Source: Antedon bifida (taxonomy: Eukaryota > Echinodermata > Crinoidea > Comatulida > Antedonidae). From it: DNA of 64,000 nucleotides. The notes below the pieces were generated by a model that saw only the letters and a list, made by a program, of their open reading frames with translations, was not told the origin of the DNA and ran no database searches. Positions 15,180 to 27,049 of the stretch are shown piece after piece. The stretch covers positions 868,001 to 932,000 of the forward strand of contig OY727102.1 in the NCBI GenBank assembly GCA_963402885.1, given 5' to 3'. The position numbers and the translations under genes were made by a program. Each line of letters starts with the position of its first letter. The stretch's first letter is position 1.

Positions 15180-15355
15180 CAGGAAACTGGCAAATAAGGG
15201 AAATTGGGAAGGACTGAAAGCTAAAACAACTTAGCAAGGTTCACAGTGGGAAGGATAGAAACTACTTAAACTTGCAAATAAGGGAAATAGGGAGACACTG
15301 GTGTGAAAGCTAAAACAACTTAGCAACTAGTGGGCGGGATAGAAACTAGCAAGAA
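15180..15355. repeat. Imperfect tandem duplication (~95 bp)
   Basis: Two units share GGCAAATAAGGGAAATTGGG (second unit: TGCAAATAAGGGAAATAGGG), GAAAGCTAAAACAACTTAGC and GGATAGAAACTA in the same order. Nothing coding is visible. Confidence 0.75.
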
Positions 15356-16268
15356 AAGCATTGTTTCTCATGAAAATGGAAACTAGCTATAGAAGAGCCA
15401 TGGGGGTATAATTTTATAACTCCATGTAAGAACATTGTTGAAAAAAAATGTACAAGAATACGTTCGATACAGAGATATGTGGTAAGTATTAAATATTATT
15501 ATTTACTCTTTGTTTAAAATTTGAATTGATCGAGAAAAGAGCAGATTGCACATTCCTGTACATTAATGTTCCTATTATCTAACCACTCTAAACCCTGTTT
15601 AGACATTCATTTATTTGAAAATAATCAATATTTAAGTTAATTAACAAAAATTATCCTCACTTACTGTCAATATTAACTGTAGTTTATTTAATCTTTCTGC
15701 AGGCCTCATTGAATACATTGCCTTTACGTTGGAAATCTTTTAATATCTTTTAATTAACGCTAAATTACAATTTGATTATTTTACACGAGGCATTCTATTG
15801 TACTAGTGTTAGAAGGTCAAACGTATTTGAGCATGGTTTTACGGTTAACAAAATTATGTCAAACAAACGTAATCAAGTAAAATAGATTATTTAAACCATG
15901 TTTTTCACTCAATTTATTCTTGAGAATCGAAAGTAGATGGAATAGCATGCACATTAGTGCTGGCATTTCAATTTACTTATTATTGCGATATGAAACAAAT
16001 GCACAACCAATCAAGGAATGTTAGATTTATGCTAATATATTGGCCTGCTGGAAAACAAGATTACTGTTTTCTATGTCTTTGTTTAGAATGTTTTTTTTAA
16101 TGAAAACAGAATAATTTAAATTGGCTTTAAAGGACAAACAATCTCAATTAGGACATTAACGAATAGACACTAAGCATACATAGGTGAACTAACATTAAGC
16201 ATAAGCAGCTCACACATTAAAACTATGATAGGAGGCAGCCTAGAGTAATACTCTTTGCATCCTTATTT

Positions 16269-16348
16269 CACTTAAGGTAGGCATCACTTAAGGTAAGCAT
16301 CACTTAAGGTAAGCATCACTTAAGGTAAGCATCACTTAAGGTAAGCAA
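16269..16348. repeat. Tandem repeat, 16-bp unit x5
   Basis: Five copies of CACTTAAGGTAAGCAT, one with a G for A. The array is followed immediately by a short inverted pair, GCAAAGCTTG ... CAGGCAAGCTTT. Confidence 0.95.
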
Positions 16349-16684
16349 AGCTTGTCATTTCACAGGCAAGCTTTATGATAATTATTAGAACATAAAAACA
16401 TTTATTCACTGAGACAGAATGTTTTAAGAATTAGAAATTAGTACTACTGTGTATGGTCTTCCTCTATTAACAGTGAAACAAACACAATTGTCAAAAGTGA
16501 TAGTAAGAGATTGAAAAGGATTGATGTCAGTCTGCAATAATAAGACCATAGAAGCTAGCAGGATAATACCTTCATCGAGAGGAATCAGAAAATATATGAC
16601 GTGGGTGTAGCTAAACTCTATACTATTTGTCGGAAAGAAGATAAGATTAAGATAGTAAGAATAAAGATAAATCTTCATTGTCAT

Positions 16685-17105
16685 ATTGTCATACAGTTAA
16701 TTATATCAAATGCAAAATAAACTAATATCTACAGTAACAGTTTATATTGCGTTTTCTATGCTGGGAAATAGTAGAAATTCTTTCTCCCTCATGGAATCAG
16801 AAATCAAAATTATGCATTAGGCCTATGTAGATACAGTGTCACCTGCTGTCCCCACCCAACAATGTTAAACAAGAGATGTTCATGTATCAAACAGTTAATT
16901 ATTCAATATCAAATACAAAATAACCTAATGTCTACAGTAACAGTTTACAAGGCGTTTTTCCATGCTTGGAAAAAGTAGAAATTCTTTCTTTGGAATCATT
17001 TTTCACATTAATGCAATCCATATAAATCAGAATTATGCATTATATACAGTAGATACAGTAATTCCTGTTCAACAATGTTAAACAAGAGAGATGTTCATGT
17101 ACTCA
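16685..17105. repeat. Diverged tandem duplication (~200 bp x2)
   Basis: Both halves contain ACAGTTAATTAT, then CTACAGTAACAGTTTA, AGTAGAAATTCTTTCT, CAGAATTATGCATTA-type sequence and CAACAATGTTAAACAAGAGA, in that order. Confidence 0.8.
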
Positions 17106-17693
17106 CGAACATTCTCTCTGATAATATCACATTCACATTTTAGACTATAAACTGAGATAATGTATAAATAATTATTCTAAATGCGGTCACTAATAGGAGA
17201 TGGATAAAGTGGAGTCAAATGCACTGATTCCGCTTATGATAAACGATCTCTTTAACAAATATAATGGCTTTTATAATATCGTCATGAGATCGATTGCAGG
17301 TTTAAAGAAATGAGCTGTTCAATGGATTATTCATTCAACTTTTATTGACAAAAAAATAGATCATCAATAGTGGAAATGTAGGGCAATATAATTAGGATAA
17401 ATGATATGAAAAAATACGTCATTCAACCATAGAGAATCACTACATGAGAAAAATATAATTTACGACTAAAATATGATTATGACATTAGCTGCTGCACACT
17501 TGTAGGCTACCATGATTATAACTTAAGTCAGTCACCTTGTAACTTAGCACACTTTAATTTTTAAAAAAACTATTAGCTAAAGAAATGGCAATTAGCACAT
17601 ATTACATGAAGTATGAATTCACAGGCCATTATACATTATTGTAGGACATTAAAATGGTATAAACGTAAAATACTTATATAGGTTATATCCTAT

Positions 17694-17918
17694 AGTATGA
17701 TAGAGTTATTGAATTGTAAGCCATGAAACCATTCTTAACTGTTTCTGAATTCTACTTGCTTCTTTTCTATTTTATTTTATGAGTTGTCTTCAATTTGATT
17801 TTTCATTGTATGATAGAGTAATTGCATATGTAAGCCATGAAAACATTTTTGTTTCTGAATTCACTTTCTTCTTTTCTATTTTATTTTATGAGTTTTCTTC
17901 AATCTGATTTTTCATCGA
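17694..17918. repeat. Tandem duplication (~110 bp x2)
   Basis: Units share GTATGATAGAGT, GTAAGCCATGAAA, GTTTCTGAATTC, CTTCTTTTCTATTTTATTTT and ATGAGTT-TCTTCAAT-TGATT. It is non-coding. Confidence 0.85.
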
Positions 17919-18169
17919 GTCTAGAATGGGAGTGTGGCAAATGACTGACTGAATCAGCTACAAGAATTGTGCATACGTTATTTGACTTTGATGGTTATAG
18001 ATCTAACAAACTATCTGATGTCCTTCTTTAATGCTATGAATGAGAAAACTGAGATAATTATTCACGAAATTCATGCCATGATGCCAAACATAAGGGTTAA
18101 ACCTAATGGATTATTTCAGTCATTTTATATAAGGGTTATTACACTATGAGAAATATGATAAGGGCGTAC

Positions 18170-18328
18170 CTTATTGCAAAATACCATTGGAAGATCATTA
18201 TCTTCATTACCTAAGTACTGATTGACAAATAATGTTATCGCCTGATTGTCAACTAAATTGATAGATTTGATTAGGATGTCCACATCATCAGATGTTATCA
18301 ACACTCCTTCAGTCGCCAACATACCAAG
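18170..18328 (-). CDS. Possible coding exon, unassigned (alternative or cassette exon of the TRPA-like gene?)
   Basis: A 159-bp open segment lies between an AG acceptor (TATTAAG before 18328) and a GT donor (GTACGCCC after 18170). It reads 53 codons in phase 0 on both sides, starting L-G-M-L-A-T-E-G and ending P-M-V-F-C-N-K. Both phase-0 borders fit splicing between the 21584-21805 exon and the first ankyrin exon at 7265-7421. The internal ATG at 18322 would also allow use as a first exon. The acceptor has a poor pyrimidine tract and I do not recognise the peptide, so chance is a serious alternative. Confidence 0.3.
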
Positions 18329-21300
18329 CTTAATATATTATTTCAAAGTTAAATTATTACTGAGAAATGGAATGATATTATATACTTATTTTCTACATAT
18401 AAATTGTTCAGTGAGCAAGTAAACTGTTAAGAAATATTTTCAACAGTAGATCTACGCATGCGCACGCTCAACGATGTTTGATTTTAATTTTTGTTACGAA
18501 GCCGATCGAACGATCCTCAGAACAGTTATACAGTTTTGTAAGACAATAACATAACAGTTGACAACAAGTAAAAAAAATGGAATTTATATAATCATAATAG
18601 AAATCTTAAAAAGGGAAACAAAAAAACCCAAATTAATTGGCCATCTGTGAGAGATAAAAGGCAGGAGCCAGGAAGCATGTAAAAAAAAAGGAAGATGTAT
18701 GGTGACATGAAAACATTGAGAAATAGTTTTATAATATGTACATTTAACATAACATTTGCCAAATGTTGTTACCAAAAGATGCAGGAGAAATAATATTAAG
18801 ATACATTTTTAAGCGCACGTGATACCACATGACGTCATATATAGCTATCATAACATAAGCACGTGGAATAATAATAAATATTGATAATAATATATAATAA
18901 TTGATAACAAAACTAAGACGCGTCGTTATAGTTTTGCCGACGCAAGGAGTGGTTTATTTGTCATCAGCCTAATCTGTTTTCTTACAGCGTTGGTTGTTGT
19001 TGTGTTTGAACAACTGAACGATACCTCAAACGGTTGTTTATTTATCTGTAAGACTACTATACCAATTTCAAATATTTCGTTCATCTCACTAATTGGTATT
19101 TTCCTTTATGAAACGTTTCGATTCAATTACTGCTGTTTGTTCTCACCGACATGTCAACTGTTTTACTGTATGTTTCTTTAATTACACGGTGACGACGAAA
19201 TGGATCAAATCGAAGAATATATTTTTCAAAAATAACGTTAGTTATAAATAAACATTTACTTTGAAAAGTAGACGGAACAAATAGGGTATTGGATCGAGGG
19301 GACATTGTTCTCGCTGGAATAAATCGAAGAGCACGCATTACCGTTGGTCAGTCATTGATTAAGTTGTAATTAAGGCACATTTGATATCCTATAGATGATG
19401 ACGTAATGAGGAAAATGATGACGATTATGGAGAATCAGATGAAGAGTTATTTAATCCTTGTGAAACACATGAGAGGCACAATCGGTCTCATACAAATATA
19501 TAACAAAACACATAACATTATTATGATGTTTGATACATTTGCTAATGAGTTTGATAACGATGAATAAAGTTGATATATTACTAAAAATTAATGAACAGTA
19601 GTTAATTGTGTAATAATTATGAAATATTGAAATTGAAATTTGTAACAATGTGTAAATGTAAAATTACTGTGTCTATCACATGTAAATTGCAGGCCTACTT
19701 TGTATTACGTATATGTATGTTGTAACAGTTAAAACGTCTATGGTTTTAGAATAAGAGTTTTCAATAGTGAAATGATCTTGTTAGACAGTCTAATATGCAA
19801 CTATCTGTTACCAAGGAAGAATGTAATTCCACTCTTCTGTTACAATCTTCAAATCTCTTCACTAAATGGGAGAAAATCCTATTTTAGTGTGATTTTCCGT
19901 TTGTATTGTTTGTTGTATGGACTTTTTATTCTGAAATAAAGTGATCAGTCAAAATGCCATTGCTCAGTTATTATAGTATGAATTCACATTATTAAAAATA
20001 TATATATTCTTCTCATTGTCCCAGTGACGATGATTATTTAAATTTTGTTTTAAATGCCAATTTTTTTATTAATTTTTTTTTTCAATAAAAAGAACAATAA
20101 TTAAGAAGGAGGAGCTTAATAACTTAAGTTCTTAGTATTGTAGGCCTTCTTTGATGATAAATTAACCAATTAGTTAGTATTTCCTGTCACCCATTGGTGT
20201 TTGTTGTTTTTGTATAATTCGATCACTTTATCTTGTTTTTTGTCATTAAATTTTATTGTAAAAAAAGAACAAAAAAAGAAAAAAGCAATCAATTACAAAT
20301 ATCTAAGACAGGTAATAATGAAAAAAATAAAAATACAGTAGTCCTCTTCTAAAATAAATATTGTAGGCCTATTTGATAAAATAACAATAAAACTGATACA
20401 ATTATTCTTATTGTAATTTATTAGTAACGTGGAATTTTAGATCAGCGTCCCTTTTAGCATATGGGTCAATTAAGGCAGTCATTTATGTTGTCACCATATT
20501 GTATGTAAAATATATCAGCAGTCGACAAAAAAACCTTTTTTCTGAATACTATAATAGTTTAATTGTTTAGTTAAGTGTACATTATTTAAAGATGTATTGT
20601 CCTCCAAAAACATGAAAAATGAAGATTAATTAAATCAGACTTTAAAGGTTATTTTGTAGTTTTAATAAAGCTAATCACTTCCGCAGAAAAAAATGAAAAA
20701 AATAATGTTTTCACTTATAAAATGACAAAATAAATGGTTAGATTCAACCAAAAACCCATTGGCTGGCAGCCAATTTGACTATTTTTTGCTTTTCAGGTAA
20801 ATAAATGTTTTTTCGATCCAATTTTTGGTCAACGTGGATAACTATTGTGTGACATTAAAATGGCATATTCAACTAAAACTTTTTACAGAATTGTTTTTTC
20901 AAGGGGACAATACATCTTTAAATTAGTACTGTAGTTAATTAATTAGTCATGGGCCTACTGTAGTTAAATCATTGCTCATCTAACAATATTCAATTTTGAG
21001 CTAACGAAAGTATTAATGAAATGTATTTAATTATGAAATGATCATGTAAATATTGCAATATGATTCTAAATATTGGACCATTAATCATTTTGATATTATC
21101 ATGATTAAATTTACGACAACGGAGTGACAGTGAAGACTACTTCTATAAAATATTATTATTATTCTTATTGATAATGTAAACAAAACTCAACTTCAAACGA
21201 TTTGGATAAATAGCTATCGTGTACTTAAATTCATTTGTTGAGATAAGTTTGGTTACTCAAATAAATACAACTTAACCTATAACTCACGAATTCTCTACAT

Positions 21301-21583
21301 TTTTGCAATTAAGTATTAATAATTATTAATAGTATCTTGTTCTAAATAAAATATTATGTTTTTCTCTTTTGTGGCGTAAACACCACTTTTATTCACATTC
21401 ATATTATCTTTCATGTCATCACATAAAATCATATTATTTATCACATTTTTGTGTCATTTCAATTCGATAAACTTCATCAGTAACATTTTTAAATCTTGTA
21501 AATTCACTTTGTATTCCGTATTACCTCCTTTTTTCATTAATTTTCTTAGTAATAAAATAGTATTTTCTTATATTTGTTCTTAC
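18329..21583. other. Non-coding stretch with MITE A copy 2
   Basis: AT-rich sequence with no supportable exon apart from the family A MITE. It is probably intronic if the 21584-21805 first exon is real. Confidence 0.45.
20586..20921. mobile_element. MITE family A, copy 2 (TTAA-ended)
   Basis: Starts TTTAAAGATGTATTGTCCTCC (TTAA at 20586) and ends GGGGACAATACATCTTTAA. It is collinear with 11-362 over its whole length, with short indels, one of them a deletion of about 15 bp near the centre. Confidence 0.75.
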
Positions 21584-21805
21584 CTTTATAAGGCGAAATG
21601 GACTATCAAAGATACTACACACTTCCGACGTCATGACAATATCATCCAATGTGTCCTCCTCGTTTGGTACCATATGCATCATTGACGACGAGGTAGTTGC
21701 ACCACGTCGCCTCATGCTTACTCCCCCAAAACTCTTTAAACGGTTGAGCATTTCCAATCCTGAGTGTGTCCGTCGGCGTATAAACGTCCGCAGGCTAATG
21801 CTCAT
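21584..21805 (-). CDS. Probable alternative first coding exon of the TRPA1-like gene
   Basis: A 74-codon exon starts with ATG at 21805, with an in-frame TAA four codons upstream. It ends in a strong donor (AAAG/GTAAGAACA) in phase 0, the same phase in which the first ankyrin exon (7265-7421) begins. The peptide is Arg-rich at the N-terminus, acidic in the middle (NEEDTLDDIV) and ends SIFDSPFRLIK. Fly TrpA1 has, from memory, a very similar SPFRILR immediately before its first ankyrin repeat, and here the joined reading would be SPFRLIK followed by IAEKGN. The competing first exon at 9697-9894 ends in AYILK in the same phase. This points to two promoters giving channels with different cytoplasmic N-termini. 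It could instead belong to an unrelated gene. Confidence 0.6.
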
Positions 21806-22350
21806 ACCACCTAGTTACCAGAAAACAATTTATCATCATTCCTTGTTTTATAATGAATCACAAACGATGCTGTTGTATAACTGGAGAATGATTCGTAAAT
21901 ACTATTCATTCAAGGTTGTGTAATTCTTATCGCGTATTAATCACATGCTAAATCCGGGATATCTTGGTCTATTTATATTAATATTCCTGATCTTGTGTCG
22001 GCGTAGATAGAAACGGATTGAGATACCAACATTGACAAGCAATCTTTTAGCTAATATTAATAACCAGAGTGAGATCCAAGAGCAGGCAATATCATTAAAG
22101 AAAAATACTCTCATCGCATAGTATTTCTACTATATAAAGTTATAATGCTTGACCTTAAAAGTACTTTGAAATATCCAGAATATTTTAATCAAAGTAGCTC
22201 TGTCTGCCGTACATACTGATACATTATGAATGTTTAGACAACCGAAGTCGACAGAAATCAGTTGATGTTTTAATATATAACTTGATTATTTTATTAATAT
22301 GTAAGGATTTTTTTTATTGAATGTTAATAATGGATTATGTTTAATCTATA

Positions 22351-22500
22351 AAGTTTTTCCCACTTGAACGCAACGTAACGACGCAGGAACGCAAGTGAGT
22401 TGACCAATCACAAGCGATAGTTTAGTTGACGCATCGCGTCGTGTTTGGTCAAATTACTTGCGGCGCGGTTACGTCCTTGCGTTGCATCTTGCAATCAAGC
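22351..22500. mobile_element. MITE family C copy
   Basis: Has TTTTCCCACTTGAACGCAAC at the left, the GAGTTGACCAATCACAAGCG arm, the diverged inverse arm GTGTTTGGTCAAATTACTTG and CGTCCTTGCGTTGCAT at the right. Confidence 0.7.
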
Positions 22501-24106
22501 TTCTATAATTTTTTCTGTCAATTTCTACAACTAATTAGGGCTGATTAAGTACACTGCAAAATAAAATTAAAAACGTTGTTATTGTTAGCAAAATATTGTT
22601 ACTGTTTAACGCTTATATTATAATTGTGATTTCAGTGGACAGAATAATTCTTTCTAATAATAATAACTGCATTTCGAGGGAATGATTTTAGCAATGACAC
22701 CGCAAAAAGAAAATGAGAAACACGGCCGTGACGACGGACACGTGCGTACAAAAGTTGCTTTTGTACGTGTGCGCGAAAACGTAGTTTGATGGATTTGAGC
22801 CGAATAGCTTTGAATGGAATGACTTTTTCCAGCATAAATGCTTTTATGACATATTGAACGCTCATATAGTTAATTTTACAAGGATTGTTAAGACGCGACA
22901 AATATAATCCATTCACTATTACATTCAAAAGAATAGTTTTTAGTCATATATCAGTGTAGCCCAGTAACAACAAAGCGTTACCGTAGATTCAACAATAATA
23001 ATAATCAAGAATAAAAATCGAATGTATTGTTCTCCTCATTAATTGTTTCCGGTACAGAATCGATGACGTTTTATAATCAATACACCCCTAGGTGAAAGCA
23101 GATTGCACGACGACGACCAATATTGTGTGCAATAATAATGAATCAGGTGCAATCGGACTTAATCAGCGTAAGTATATAAGATATTTGTATAATCTACATA
23201 AAATGATATTTACCATTTAATAACTCTTCGTTGACAACTTCCATTCATGAACCCCGTCTTAAAAACCACCAAAATACAGCTTAGTCTTAAATTGAACAAC
23301 ACAAGCAACTTAATGACTTACCTATCTGAAGTATCTACTACGCCAATACCTCATCGAGGGCTATAACCATATAGATATATTGTTTATATTGTTAACAATG
23401 ATATTGGCTAACGTACCACACACCTCATTAAAATCAAACGCTTTGTAATAAATATGTTTGTCATTTACGAAGACGCGCTCATCGATTCTGACTAGATTAA
23501 ATGTTAATTACAGTCATTAATAAAGTTATCATTCGTTGGTGGCGTATATTTCTATCCGTATTACTATTTTAAGGTTCAGTGACGTCATTGGTTTATGCGA
23601 GACAAATGGTGATCCTATTTTGTTATATTCGCGTAGCCTTGATGACGTCATACATTCCGGTATGTAAACAATTCCCAAACGCACCTGATTTAGGCCGAAG
23701 TTTGTCTCCATCGTATTCTGAACCGTCGCACCACTGTATGACCTGACTTACCTTGGTGCCGAGATGTTGGTGGTGGGGCATTAGGCCTAGTAACTGTCCC
23801 GATGCCAATTTTGTAACAATTCTGAAACCACCTGCCTTGAATTTCCGATGACAAGATCGGTAGCCTACAATAGTGCACTCTTCTGTCTGGCTGCTGTGTG
23901 ATGTTAGTTGCATCGCCGGCTTTAGCACTATTACATTCTCAATCAGTCCAGCCTATTTCCAGACGTGTTTCCTTTATACACATTCGGTAAATGTCAGTAA
24001 ATTCTGTGAATAAAGAATGCAATTCATTTCATTCGTCATAATTTGGACATTATGTCGAGAGGACCTCTATTACGAACAAAGTGTCCCCTTAATAGTGTCC
24101 ATTAAG

Positions 24107-24253
24107 CTTGGTTCCCGCTAGAGACGTAACACAAGAACGTAACGCAACGTAAGTGAGTTGACCAATCTCAAGCGATGGATTATTCGAACAGTGGCTTGTC
24201 ATTGGTCAACTCGCTTGTGTTGCGCGTACGTTGCGTCTCTAGTGGGAACCAAG
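24107..24253. mobile_element. MITE family C, best-preserved copy
   Basis: Terminal inverted repeats CTTGGTTCCCGCTAGAGACG and CGTCTCTAGTGGGAACCAAG. Inside are the arms GAGTTGACCAATCTCAAGCG and TTGTCATTGGTCAACTCGCT. The whole element can fold into one hairpin. It is used here as the reference for the family. Confidence 0.85.
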
Positions 24254-25182
24254 TTTATCTGGCCGTAGTGTTGAAACATATACAAAAGGAAAAGTGTCCC
24301 TCCTGAATATGGGTGCCCGCCCACCAACCCCCTCCCCCCGGGTGTCCTACTGGCGGAGTTCTACTGTATGGTTGATTAAACCGGAACACTATCATTTTCC
24401 TCTCACAAATACATCAATAATGGTGATGCGTCCTAATGTATACTAATCAATCTACACATCAAGCATGGCTGTATAAATACATTGACATTCTACAGAAATT
24501 TAATTTATAATCTCCTCGCCGTGAAATGACATAAGTTAATGATCAAGATTAAATTCACATAAAAAATGTTTACAATTTAAAGCTAACGTCAATTATAGGC
24601 ATCATGCAATGGAAGTGCCGTCTTTATGTTATTAGTCGCGTAAGGAGCAAGTGTTGAGGAAGATGCCTCATCAACAATATACTAATTTATATACAGTAAT
24701 CAACAAAGTAATCTGTCGCTTCAACAAATATTATTATTATTATGGACTATAATAATCCGTACTTCAACTTAACCGCTAATTATAATTTTTAATAACCTGT
24801 TTTAATTTATAAAAATAGGCCTACACTTTAGTTCGATCAAATTGGGGTTTTTTTTCGTAATTCACTAGAAACCACACGAATAATACACGTTGAATTATTG
24901 GTCTTCAATTAAATATTTCATATTAATAATGTCAGTGATTTGTTTCATTTTATATTCAAATTATATTATATATAATCGATCAGATTTCGGGCTATGAAAA
25001 CTAACATTTTTTTCAAACACTCATCCTGTCCGATACTTTTTCAAGTGCATATCTATTGTAGCTTTTTTTGTGCAATGTGCCATGCCATATATCCAAATAT
25101 TTTAGTTCGACTACGAAATATTTAGAGTGACTGTTTTTCTCCATTTACATCTATAGATATGTATTTATTTCCTATCAAAATA

Positions 25183-25228
25183 ATGAGGCCTTCGATAGAG
25201 GGCAGTCTTTATAATTATTGATTAGCAA
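25183..25228. repeat. 46-bp dispersed repeat, copy 1
   Basis: Matches 29105-29150 at 45 of 46 positions (core CGATAGAGGGCAGTCTTTAT). The flanks do not match. It is possibly the conserved tip of a larger element. Confidence 0.85.
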
Positions 25229-26359
25229 TAATAATGATGTCGAACTGGAGGGATAATGAGATAAGAGAGCTGCTTAAAATAAGGGGACAAAAAGAAATTT
25301 GTAGCATAATCTATAGGCCTAGGCCATAGCAGCTCTTTGTTGGTGCCTGACCCTTCGTCGCCTTGTAAATTGTACAGCCTTCTAAGGTGTTTTACAGATT
25401 GCCGATGACGGCTAATTAATTGCTGTACCTGTATAATATATGCACAATATACTGTACATAGCATGTATTGCATAAATATGCTATAAAGGAAGATAATAAT
25501 CTGTAACTTAAAATTCGCCGCCATATATCGCTAGGCAAAAATAATAACAATAAAGGACGCCCTCAATAATTATTTTGTCAGAGACTTTTTATTGGCCGAA
25601 TATGCCCGACTCCTTTCTCACAGAAAGCCGGTATATTTCCGGCACGATAGTCCACAGTGTCATATCGCCGTAGCTGCACTTGCAATTTTATCTTCACTTC
25701 ACAGCCTTCGTTCTGCCTCACCGCTCGCTTATAATAAGTGAAACTTTTACTGTTCAAGAGACAAACAATTATATTTTATATTTTTACTATTCATTTTAAA
25801 CCCGGAACCTCGCTTTAATTTAATTCTTTTGTATTTTTTTGTAGTTTTTGAACGACACACAGTTTAAAAATAAAGCAGAAGACAAAGAATCAGCTTCAGA
25901 GTTTAATTTTGATGAAACAGTTATCTTTATCCACCATTATTCTCCATGATCACGCGGTAATAGGCCTACATTCAAAGTGAATAGTCTGCCTGGTAACAAT
26001 ACTCGTATATCGTGCATCCAACCCGGTTTCTATAATAAAAGGTAGGTGCTTTGTTTCATGGATTGCATGCCAATTATCAATTTTGTCAGGTGAATTGAGC
26101 GTTACTGTACTAGTGTGTTTCTGCTGAATAACCGAGTATTTTCATTTACAAAAGTATCACATAGGGTCACGATATTCTATCCTTGTAGGCATAGGCTATA
26201 TACTATAGTACCATAAGTTAAGTGCAAAATCTTACAAATCACGATACGTGTCCGTGGCCCTATCACGACACATTTACACACTTTAATATATTGCATATAA
26301 TTAAAGAGAAAGAAAGCAATAGCAATATCACTTCAAATCATATACGATAGGACTCGACT

Positions 26360-27049
26360 ATGGATGAATTATTGGATCTAAATGTTGGTGGACACTTCTA
26401 CACGACATCTCGTTCAACATTAACTCGTTATCCGGAGTCTATGCTGGGTGCTATGTTCATTGGTGACCTTCCTTCTAAAGTTGATCAGCATAATCGCTAC
26501 ATTATTGACGGAGATGGGCCTACATTTCGACACATTCTCAATTTCCTGCGACGATCAAAACTCATCCTACCTGACGGATTTAAAGAGTGGGATATTCTAC
26601 AGGCCGAAGCGGATTTTTACCAAATTCCAGAGTTAATTAAAATGATTGACGAAAGAAGAAATCAACAACTGAATGGGTCTAGAGGAAGTAGATTTATTTT
26701 AGATCTTAGGTGTTCTACTCATTTTAATGGTGATATATGTACATGGTCAATATCTGGGCCACCTACATTTATCGATCTACTGCCATCTATAAAACACCTC
26801 TTTGAAGAGACTGAGAACAAAGCCCCTCCGTCGCGTAGCATTAGAGACTACAATAAAGAGTTGAAGATATCAGAATATGATGCACTCTTTATACATGTAC
26901 GTACGTTTAAAAATTGGTTGAATAAGACACAATTATTTAAAGAAATACATGATATTGGCTTTACATTATTCAACACAGGATTTATTCCTCCTGATGAAAA
27001 GTTCGATCAAGGAATTGTAAATATTCAATGGTGGACATTTATACAGTAA
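26360..27049 (+). CDS. KCTD-family BTB/POZ (T1) protein, KCTD6/21-like
   Basis: An intronless 229-codon gene whose ATG has A at -3 and G at +4. Residues about 5-95 form a potassium-channel T1-type BTB domain: the LNVGG motif at residues 7-11, then YTTSRSTLT, SMLGAMF, DGDGPTFRHILNFLR and the EADFYQIPELI helix. This pattern is closest, from memory, to KCTD6 and KCTD21. These proteins oligomerise through the BTB domain and serve as substrate adaptors for cullin-3 ubiquitin ligases in the cytosol. The C-terminal half (residues 100-229), ending in NIQWWTFIQ, has no feature I recognise beyond being the expected size for the family. A possible polyadenylation signal AATAAA lies about 65 bp after the stop. 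Exact orthology among KCTD members is uncertain. Confidence 0.92.
   Translation: MDELLDLNVGGHFYTTSRSTLTRYPESMLGAMFIGDLPSKVDQHNRYIIDGDGPTFRHILNFLRRSKLILPDGFKEWDILQAEADFYQIPELIKMIDERRNQQLNGSRGSRFILDLRCSTHFNGDICTWSISGPPTFIDLLPSIKHLFEETENKAPPSRSIRDYNKELKISEYDALFIHVRTFKNWLNKTQLFKEIHDIGFTLFNTGFIPPDEKFDQGIVNIQWWTFIQ

Larger units (their letters stand above)
9895..18169. other. Non-coding stretch upstream of or within the TRPA-like gene
   Basis: No convincing exon is seen over 8 kb. It is either the promoter region of the 9697-9894 first exon or, if the 21584-21805 exon is used, a long first intron. It holds local duplications and MITE copies listed separately. At 13373-13432 and 13585-13645 two blocks of the type CCGGATTCGCGCCCTCT-GCGGCAG recur in the same orientation about 212 bp apart. 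Short open frames here have no family signature. Confidence 0.5.
21806..26359. other. Intergenic stretch between TRPA-like and KCTD genes
   Basis: It contains two family C MITEs and one copy of a 46-bp repeat (25183-25228). The 101-codon minus-strand open frame at 23623-23928 has no splice or family support and is not called. The last ~750 bp before 26360, with denser CG and pyrimidine-rich tracts near 25600-25740, are the likely promoter and 5' UTR region of the KCTD gene, but no specific element was identified. Confidence 0.45.

Noticed and set aside
16424..16684. Minus-strand open frame with an acceptor-like TTATTGCAG before TDINPFQSLT
   Set aside because: Considered as a terminal exon following 18170-18328. 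The peptide matches nothing known and the link is only by proximity.
23623..23928. 101-codon minus-strand open frame with balanced composition
   Set aside because: No ATG context, splice site, neighbouring exon or family motif supports it. It could be chance in a GC-richer patch.
26448..26636. 62-codon plus-strand open frame inside the KCTD gene
   Set aside because: It is an out-of-frame shadow of the BTB domain coding sequence.
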